From the NCBI GenBank assembly GCA_003512125.1, contig DOSQ01000007.1, forward strand, positions 11,443-21,984: a stretch of 10,542 nucleotides of DNA, written 5' to 3'. Position 1 is the stretch's first letter. Each line of letters begins with the position of its first letter. The position numbers were made by a program, and so were the translations under genes. A model generated the notes under the pieces. The model ran no database searches. It saw nothing but the letters and a program-made list of their open reading frames with translations, and was not told the DNA's origin. The stretch is from Acidaminococcaceae bacterium (GTDB lineage: Bacteria; Bacillota; Negativicutes; Acidaminococcales; Acidaminococcaceae). Shown one piece after another: positions 6,021-10,542 of the stretch.

Positions 6021-7494
6021 TATGAAATGTACTTCATTTTTAGCTGAGAAGATACAAAGTCTGCGTATTGCGGTCATTGGCGATGTGATGGTGGACCGGT
6101 ATTTTTACGGGGAGGTAAACCGTATTTCCCCGGAAGCGCCTGTGCCGGTAAACCGTGTAAAGAAAATTGATTCGGTATTGGGTGGAGCCGCAAATGTAGC
6201 TGCCAACCTGGCAAATCTGGATTGCAAGGTGTATGTGGGCGGCGTGACCGGAGACGATGATAACCGTAAAATCCTGGAAGGACTGCTTGTAAAAGAAGGG
6301 ATCGACTTCAGCGGTCTGGTAAAATCCCGCCGCCGTTCCACAATTACGAAAATGCGGATTCTGGGCGCCCGTCAGCAGATGCTGCGATTGGATTTTGAAG
6401 AAGTGGGCGACCTGTACCCGGAAGAGGCGGACCAGATCAAACAGTGGCTGCTGGACCTGATAGAAAAAGGACTGGATGGTATTGCTGTATCTGATTATGC
6501 CAAAGGCGTCTGCTCTGATGCATTCTGTCAGTGGGTGATCCGTATGGCAAATGCGCATCAGATTCCGGTACTCGTTGATCCCAAAGGACCTCATTGGGAA
6601 AAATATGAAGGCTGTACTTTTATTACCCCGAACCTGAAAGAAATGTGTGAGGCGGCCGGGCAGACGGTCCCCAATGAAGACGGTCCCGTATTGCAGATTG
6701 CCCAGATGGCACGGGAACGGTACCGGATCCGGAACGTGGTAGTCACCCGCAGTGAAAAGGGGATGACACTGGTAGGGGAAAAACGGACGGTTATCCACAG
6801 TCCCGCTTCCGCGTTAGAAGTATTTGATGTTTCCGGTGCCGGTGATACTGCAGCTGCAGCCCTGATTGCTGCCGCAGCTGGCGAATTGCCGCTGCCGGAA
6901 GCTGTTTATATGGCAAACCGGGCAGCCGGCATTGTGGTTGGCAAGGTGGGTACATACCCTGTGCACCGGGATGAATTGCTGAAAGATCTGCTCAGCGAAG
7001 AGAGGAAACTGGGGTACGGATTCCGTCCTTTATCCTGGAAGGAAATTGCGGATCTGGCACAGATCTGGCATAAAGGCGGAGAGAAAATCGTCTTTACCAA
7101 CGGGTGCTTTGATATTCTGCATGTCGGGCATGTATCCTATCTGGAAAAAGCGGCCAAACTGGGGAAACATCTGATTGTAGGCCTGAATTCAGACACCTCG
7201 GTGCGCCGCCTGAAGGGCGATTCCCGTCCATTGGTCCATGAACTGGACCGGGCGCGGATCATGGCTTCCCTTGCCTGTGTTGACGCAGTGGTCATCTTTC
7301 ATGAGGATACGCCTGCAAAATTAATAAAAATAATTCATCCGGATATTCTGGTGAAGGGTGGGGATTACCGCCCGGAGCAGGTGGCCGGACGTGAATATGC
7401 TGGAAAAGTGGAAATCATTGAATTCGAAGATGGATATTCCACTACCGGATTGGTGCAACGAATTGCCGGTCTGGTGCGGGAAGGAAAGATGTAA
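6013..7494 (+). CDS. hldE: Bifunctional D-beta-D-heptose 7-phosphate kinase / heptose 1-phosphate adenylyltransferase
   Basis: 493 residues (E. coli HldE 477), carrying two enzymes in the usual order. The N-terminal ribokinase-type (PfkB) domain, about 1-330, phosphorylates heptose 7-phosphate at C1: IGDVMVDRYFYG at 22-33, GGAANVAANL at 57-66, and the catalytic D278 in DVSGAGDT (272-279). The C-terminal cytidylyltransferase-like domain, about 355-493, transfers AMP from ATP to heptose 1-phosphate: FTNGCFDILHVGHVSYL with the HxGH motif H370-H373, the KGGDY loop at 448-452 and the closing YSTTGL motif near 475. Both active sites look intact. The ATG at 6013 overlaps the gmhA stop by 8 bases; an in-frame ATG at 6022 is a possible alternative start. 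The two domains are needed before and after GmhB in the pathway. Confidence 0.97.
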   Translation: MNDMKCTSFLAEKIQSLRIAVIGDVMVDRYFYGEVNRISPEAPVPVNRVKKIDSVLGGAANVAANLANLDCKVYVGGVTGDDDNRKILEGLLVKEGIDFSGLVKSRRRSTITKMRILGARQQMLRLDFEEVGDLYPEEADQIKQWLLDLIEKGLDGIAVSDYAKGVCSDAFCQWVIRMANAHQIPVLVDPKGPHWEKYEGCTFITPNLKEMCEAAGQTVPNEDGPVLQIAQMARERYRIRNVVVTRSEKGMTLVGEKRTVIHSPASALEVFDVSGAGDTAAAALIAAAAGELPLPEAVYMANRAAGIVVGKVGTYPVHRDELLKDLLSEERKLGYGFRPLSWKEIADLAQIWHKGGEKIVFTNGCFDILHVGHVSYLEKAAKLGKHLIVGLNSDTSVRRLKGDSRPLVHELDRARIMASLACVDAVVIFHEDTPAKLIKIIHPDILVKGGDYRPEQVAGREYAGKVEIIEFEDGYSTTGLVQRIAGLVREGKM

Positions 7495-7555
7495 GATTCG
7501 GGGCTTGTGCTTAAAAGTGCAGGCAATGTAGGTTCCGGAAAGGCGGATTATCAGT

Positions 7556-8542
7556 ATGATTATTGTTACCGGAGGCGCCGGGTTTATCGGCAGTAATATT
7601 GTAAAGGGCCTGAACGACCGGGGCCGGGATGATATCCTTGTGGTGGATAACCTGACCAACATGGTAAAATTCAAAAATATCCAGGGCCTGAAGGTCATGG
7701 ATTACATGGATAAGATTGATTTCGGCGATGCAATTCTGGATGGGATGTTCAATCATGAAAAGATTGACGTCATTTTCCATGAAGGGGCCTGTTCTGACAC
7801 CATGGAATATAACGGCAAGTATATGATGGAAAATAACTTCGAATATACGAAGAACCTGTTCCATTTTGCTGCAGACCGTAAAATCCAGTTTATGTATGCG
7901 TCTTCCGCATCTACTTATGGCAGCGGAAAGCACGGCTTTACGGAAAAACCGGAATGTGAAGAAGCGTTAAATGTGTATGCTTTTTCCAAATTGTTTATGG
8001 ATAATTATATCCGCCGGTATCTGGATGGGCTGGAGAGCCAGGTGGTAGGGCTGCGCTACTTTAATGTGTATGGCCCGCAGGAAAACCATAAGGAGAAGAT
8101 GGCTTCGATGGCCTTCCAGATGTATAACCAATTCAAAGCTGAAGGTAAGGTTAAACTGTTTGAAGGCTATGACGGGTACGGCCCGGGGGAACAGACCCGC
8201 GATTTTGTGTATGTCAAAGACGTGGTGAAGGTAAACTTCTTCTTCTGGGAGCATCCGGAACTGAAAGGAATCTTCAACTGCGGTACCGGGCACGCCCATC
8301 CTTTTAATACGGTAGCAAAAGCGATACTGAAGCATTTTGGCGCACCAATGGACAAATTGGAGTATATCCCCTTCCCGGAAGTGCTGAAAGGAAAGTATCA
8401 AAGCTACACCCAGGCCGATGAAACAAAATTACTGTCTGTCGGGTATGAAGGCGGTTTTACCGATATTGAAAAAGCTGTGGAAGAGTATTGCCGTGTATTG
8501 GATAAGACTGGCGGGTATTATACACGGCAGGATCATGCCTGA
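7556..8542 (+). CDS. hldD: ADP-L-glycero-D-manno-heptose 6-epimerase
   Basis: 328-residue short-chain dehydrogenase-type epimerase that inverts C6 of ADP-D,D-heptose to give ADP-L,D-heptose, the donor for LPS inner core. The NAD(P)-binding motif TGGAGFIGSN is at 5-14. The HldD-typical FHEGACS is at 74-80, with ASSASTYG at 115-122. The catalytic Tyr and Lys are Y141 and K145 (YAFSK), and K179 in ENHKEKMAS matches E. coli K178. RDFVYVKDV and the QADETKL segment also match the family. Resemblance to E. coli HldD (310 residues) runs along the whole length. There is a short insertion before RDFVYV (the GPGEQ segment, near residues 208-212). An AAGGCGG Shine-Dalgarno (7540-7546) supports the ATG at 7556. 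A 61-base gap to hldE contains no terminator, so the operon appears to continue. Confidence 0.97.
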   Translation: MIIVTGGAGFIGSNIVKGLNDRGRDDILVVDNLTNMVKFKNIQGLKVMDYMDKIDFGDAILDGMFNHEKIDVIFHEGACSDTMEYNGKYMMENNFEYTKNLFHFAADRKIQFMYASSASTYGSGKHGFTEKPECEEALNVYAFSKLFMDNYIRRYLDGLESQVVGLRYFNVYGPQENHKEKMASMAFQMYNQFKAEGKVKLFEGYDGYGPGEQTRDFVYVKDVVKVNFFFWEHPELKGIFNCGTGHAHPFNTVAKAILKHFGAPMDKLEYIPFPEVLKGKYQSYTQADETKLLSVGYEGGFTDIEKAVEEYCRVLDKTGGYYTRQDHA

Positions 8543-8589
8543 AAACTTTTGTATCCGTTTTTACCGGAAACATCCGGGTACATGATTAC

Positions 8590-8593
8590 AGGA
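8590..8593 (+). promoter_or_regulatory. Weak Shine-Dalgarno favouring the gmhB start at 8597
   Basis: AGGA sits three bases before the ATG at 8597. The frame is open back to a TTG at 8549, with further ATGs at 8582 and 8609. None has a strong ribosome binding site. 8597 has the best visible purine match, while 8609 best matches the usual distance to the DRDG motif. Confidence 0.4.
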
Positions 8594-8596
8594 TTT

Positions 8597-9115
8597 ATGA
8601 AGAATCATATGACAGAAAAGAAGTTGTGTTTGCTGGATCGTGACGGCGTTCTGAATATTGACAAGGATTATCTGCATAAACCAGAAGAGGTGGAATGGGT
8701 TCCCGGCAGTCTGGAGGCGATAGCCTGGCTGAACCGGCAGGGGTACCTTGTCGTTGTGGTGACGAATCAGAGCGGTGTGGCCAGGGGGTATTTTACGGAA
8801 GAAACTGTCAGGAAGCTGCATAGCTGGATGGCATCAGAGGTAAAAAAAACTGGTGGCGAGATAGCAGCCTTTTATTACTGCCCTCATCTTCCGGGGGCGG
8901 TTGTGAAACAGTATGATGTGAATTGTGACTGCCGTAAGCCCAGGCCGGGTATGATATTGCAGGCGTTACGTGATTTTAATATGAAGCCTGCCGACGCGTT
9001 TCTGATCGGGGACAGTCCCCGCGACGTGGAAGCGGCGGAAGCCGCCGGGGTGAAGGGATTTCTTTATACCGGCGGAAACCTGTCGGATTTTGTAAAGAAA
9101 ATTGTTAAGAGCTAA
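8597..9115 (+). CDS. gmhB: D-glycero-beta-D-manno-heptose 1,7-bisphosphate 7-phosphatase
   Basis: HAD-superfamily phosphatase (172 residues from 8597; E. coli 191) that removes the C7 phosphate of heptose 1,7-bisphosphate between the two HldE reactions. Motif I LLDRDGVLN gives the nucleophile D14 and acid/base D16. Motif II is VVTNQSGVARGYF (T56 to F66). The structural Zn site typical of GmhB is C95, H97, C110 and C112 (YYCPH, then NCDCRKPRPGM, with K114). Motif IV is LIGDSPRD with D139 and D143. The start is uncertain between 8549 (TTG), 8582, 8597 and 8609; the extra N-terminal residues from 8549 look non-conserved. A histidinol-phosphatase-type HAD is the nearest alternative, but the neighbours make GmhB clear. 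The gap of 54 bases after hldD shows no terminator. Confidence 0.92.
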   Translation: MKNHMTEKKLCLLDRDGVLNIDKDYLHKPEEVEWVPGSLEAIAWLNRQGYLVVVVTNQSGVARGYFTEETVRKLHSWMASEVKKTGGEIAAFYYCPHLPGAVVKQYDVNCDCRKPRPGMILQALRDFNMKPADAFLIGDSPRDVEAAEAAGVKGFLYTGGNLSDFVKKIVKS

Positions 9116-9144
9116 GTGTTCGTTTGTAACGATGATTCGTGTTT

Positions 9145-9149
9145 GGGGA
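9145..9149 (+). promoter_or_regulatory. Shine-Dalgarno that fixes the start of the WaaC-like gene
   Basis: GGGGA lies five bases before the ATG at 9155. A GTG at 9116 is in frame but directly abuts the gmhB stop and would add 13 non-family residues. The ATG at 9155 places the family's hydrophobic ILIIK strand right at the N-terminus. Confidence 0.75.
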
Positions 9150-9154
9150 TTTGT

Positions 9155-10168
9155 ATGGAATATAAGAATATCCTCATTATCAAAATGAGCTCATTGGGCG
9201 ACGTATTACATACGTTGCCCTTTGTTGCGGTATTGCGGGAACGTTTCCCCGGTGCACGGCTGACCTGGCTGGTGCACCCCCAGTTCGGCGCGTTTGTGCC
9301 GGACCCGCCGGTAGTGGACGAAGTGCTCTTTTTTGATAAAGTTAAATTTACGAAGATGGGTGTCTGCGACAAGTGGTCGTATTTCAAAGAAATGCGGGCA
9401 TTGCTTCACAGCAGGAATTTTGACCTTGTGATTGATATGCAGGGGCTGTTTAAAAGTGCTGTGCTGGCCGCTATAAGCGGCTGTAATAACCGTATTGGCT
9501 ATTGTGAGATGCGTGAAGGAAGCGGTCTTGTCAGTAAGGCGATTACCGGCGCGCATGCCAGAGACCATGTGATAGAGCGTTATCTGGACGTAGCCCGGTA
9601 TTTAGGCTGCGAAGTGAACGAGATACAGTTTCCCATGCCGGATTTGCAAAAAGAATGGCAGGCTGTCAGGGAAAAGGCAGATTCTGTAAAAAAAACCTAT
9701 GTTGTACTGGTTCCCGGCGCCCGCTGGGAGACAAAAAAGTGGCCTGCAGAATACTTTGCCAGACTGGCGGGTATGATTTTGAAGGACGGGAAGCAGGTTG
9801 TTCTTGCCGGAGGTCCGGAAGACGAGCCTTTGGGCAGACAGATTACAGAAATGGTTCCTGGGGTCACTGATCTGACCGGTAAGACCAGTCTGCGGGAGTT
9901 AGGAGCGCTGATTCAGCATTGTACAGCGTATATCAGCGTAGATACCGGTCCGTTGTTTATTGCGGCAGCCATGAAGCGGCCGTTAGTTGCAATGTACGGC
10001 CCCACCAGGCCAGATCGTACGGGTCCCTACGGAAGCACGGAAGCAACCGTTTTAACTGCACCGGTGGCTTGTGCAGGCTGTCTGAAAAAACATTGCAGCA
10101 ACTGGATTTGTATGAACGCAATTACGCCGGAAATGGCGTTTGAAGAATATAAGAGGAAAGTGAAGTGA
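9155..10168 (+). CDS. waaC: GT9 heptosyltransferase, WaaC-like (LPS heptosyltransferase I)
   Basis: 337-residue GT-B fold enzyme of glycosyltransferase family 9, probably adding the first L,D-heptose to Kdo on lipid A at the inner face of the cytoplasmic membrane. The N-terminal motif ILIIKMSSLGDVLHTLP (6-22) carries D16, aligned with the catalytic D13 of E. coli WaaC. DMQGLFKSA (94-102) is also WaaC-like. The donor-binding half has VPGARWETKKWP (186-197) with K194/K195, the AGGPEDE loop (218-224), and SVDTGPLFIAAAM with D263, followed by MYGPTRPDRTGPYG. Two oddities are visible: F268 replaces the His usual in the DTGxxH motif, and there is a four-Cys cluster, C306, C309, C314 and C319 (CxxCx4Cx4C). 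WaaC rather than WaaF is chosen by motif resemblance; acceptor specificity cannot be proved from sequence. Its stop overlaps the next gene. Confidence 0.88.
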   Translation: MEYKNILIIKMSSLGDVLHTLPFVAVLRERFPGARLTWLVHPQFGAFVPDPPVVDEVLFFDKVKFTKMGVCDKWSYFKEMRALLHSRNFDLVIDMQGLFKSAVLAAISGCNNRIGYCEMREGSGLVSKAITGAHARDHVIERYLDVARYLGCEVNEIQFPMPDLQKEWQAVREKADSVKKTYVVLVPGARWETKKWPAEYFARLAGMILKDGKQVVLAGGPEDEPLGRQITEMVPGVTDLTGKTSLRELGALIQHCTAYISVDTGPLFIAAAMKRPLVAMYGPTRPDRTGPYGSTEATVLTAPVACAGCLKKHCSNWICMNAITPEMAFEEYKRKVK

Positions 10169-10542
10169 AAGGCGTGGAATTGAACCGTAAAAAAATTCTG
10201 GTGACGTTTTTGATGCACCTCGGGGATCTGACCCTGACCACGCCGTTTATCCGGGCACTGCGGGAAGCAGCGCCGGATTCCCATATTACGATGCTGGTAG
10301 ATGAAAAACTGAAAGACGTGGTGCTGCACAATCCCTGTCTGGACGAGGTCATTACCATTGATAAAAAGGGCAGGGACAACAGTCTTCTTGCTTTGTTGAG
10401 CTGTGCCCATAATTTAGGGAAGATGCAGTTTGATATCCTGATCAATCTGCATCCCAATGAGCGTTGTTCTTTTATCTGCGCTATGACAAAAGTTGGAAAA
10501 CGCACCGGCTGTACCAACTGGCTGTTCAAACCCTGGTTTGAT
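10165..10542 (+). CDS. Second GT9 heptosyltransferase (WaaF/WaaQ-like), 3' end cut off by the window
   Basis: An open frame begins with GTG at 10165, overlaps the previous stop in a GTGA, and runs without a stop to the last base (126 codons visible). A purine-rich Shine-Dalgarno, AGAGGAAA (10152-10159), precedes it. The protein begins with the GT9 N-terminal motif: KKILVTFLMHLGDLTLTTPF, then IRALREAAPDSHITMLVD, DEVITIDKKGRD, FDILINLHPNERCS and GKRTG. This is the acceptor-binding half of a family 9 heptosyltransferase; the donor-binding half lies outside the window. Having two adjacent GT9 genes fits heptosyltransferases I and II (or III) of an LPS inner core. WaaF and WaaQ cannot be told apart from this part. 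Confidence 0.88.
   Translation, partial: MKGVELNRKKILVTFLMHLGDLTLTTPFIRALREAAPDSHITMLVDEKLKDVVLHNPCLDEVITIDKKGRDNSLLALLSCAHNLGKMQFDILINLHPNERCSFICAMTKVGKRTGCTNWLFKPWFD

Noticed and set aside
6040..6798. Long antisense open frame (252 codons) opposite the hldE kinase domain
   Set aside because: Shadow of hldE, whose kinase motifs are intact on the + strand; no family resemblance in the antisense protein.
9116..9154. GTG start for the WaaC-like gene directly after the gmhB stop
   Set aside because: It adds 13 residues unlike the family; the ATG at 9155 has GGGGA five bases upstream and gives the expected N-terminus.
1..10542. Search for CRISPR arrays, insertion sequences, tRNA/rRNA genes, toxin-antitoxin or defence genes
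   Set aside because: No spaced direct repeats, terminal inverted repeats, transposase or nuclease motifs beyond RNase G, or structural RNA genes were recognised; the window is continuous housekeeping and envelope coding sequence.

Overview
The window reads as chromosomal DNA from a diderm (LPS-bearing) Firmicute, most likely a member of the Negativicutes. The left end carries a DUF2344 radical-SAM-linked protein next to an RNase E/G family gene, a pairing familiar from Clostridia-type genomes. The rest encodes a Gram-negative-style pathway for the LPS inner-core heptose and outer-membrane export of LPS. This placement rests on gene content and recognised protein families, not on a database search. 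A genus cannot be named. All genes lie on the + strand and the window is almost fully coding; no intergenic gap exceeds 300 bases.

Layout. (1) 1-2178: the 3' part of a DUF2344 gene, then a complete ribonuclease G (rng). (2) 2179-3472: a monocistronic unit with its own promoter (TATAAT at 2319-2324, with a 16-bp palindrome directly upstream), a secreted protein built from ~20-residue repeats plus a beta-rich domain and a glycine zipper, and a strong intrinsic terminator (3435-3472). (3) 3485 to the right edge: a probable single operon with an extended -10 promoter and seven tightly packed genes. They encode an LptD/OstA-like outer-membrane protein, GmhA, HldE, HldD, GmhB, a WaaC-like heptosyltransferase, and the start of a second GT9 heptosyltransferase that runs off the window.

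How the genes work together. GmhA isomerises sedoheptulose 7-phosphate. The HldE kinase domain, GmhB phosphatase and HldE adenylyltransferase domain then make ADP-D,D-heptose, and HldD epimerises it to ADP-L-glycero-D-manno-heptose. The two GT9 enzymes would add heptose to the Kdo-lipid A core, and the LptD-like protein would place finished LPS in the outer leaflet. The nucleotide-heptose pathway is complete here.

Most notable points. The LptD-like protein has exactly four cysteines, including an adjacent Cys-Cys pair near the C-terminus as in E. coli LptD, on an unusually small barrel. The repeat/glycine-zipper envelope protein has no function I recognise. The WaaC-like enzyme has Phe where GT9 heptosyltransferases normally carry a phosphate-contacting His. 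I see no CRISPR, mobile element, RNA gene or defence system. The window is best described as a coherent LPS-biogenesis locus with two poorly characterised envelope proteins.
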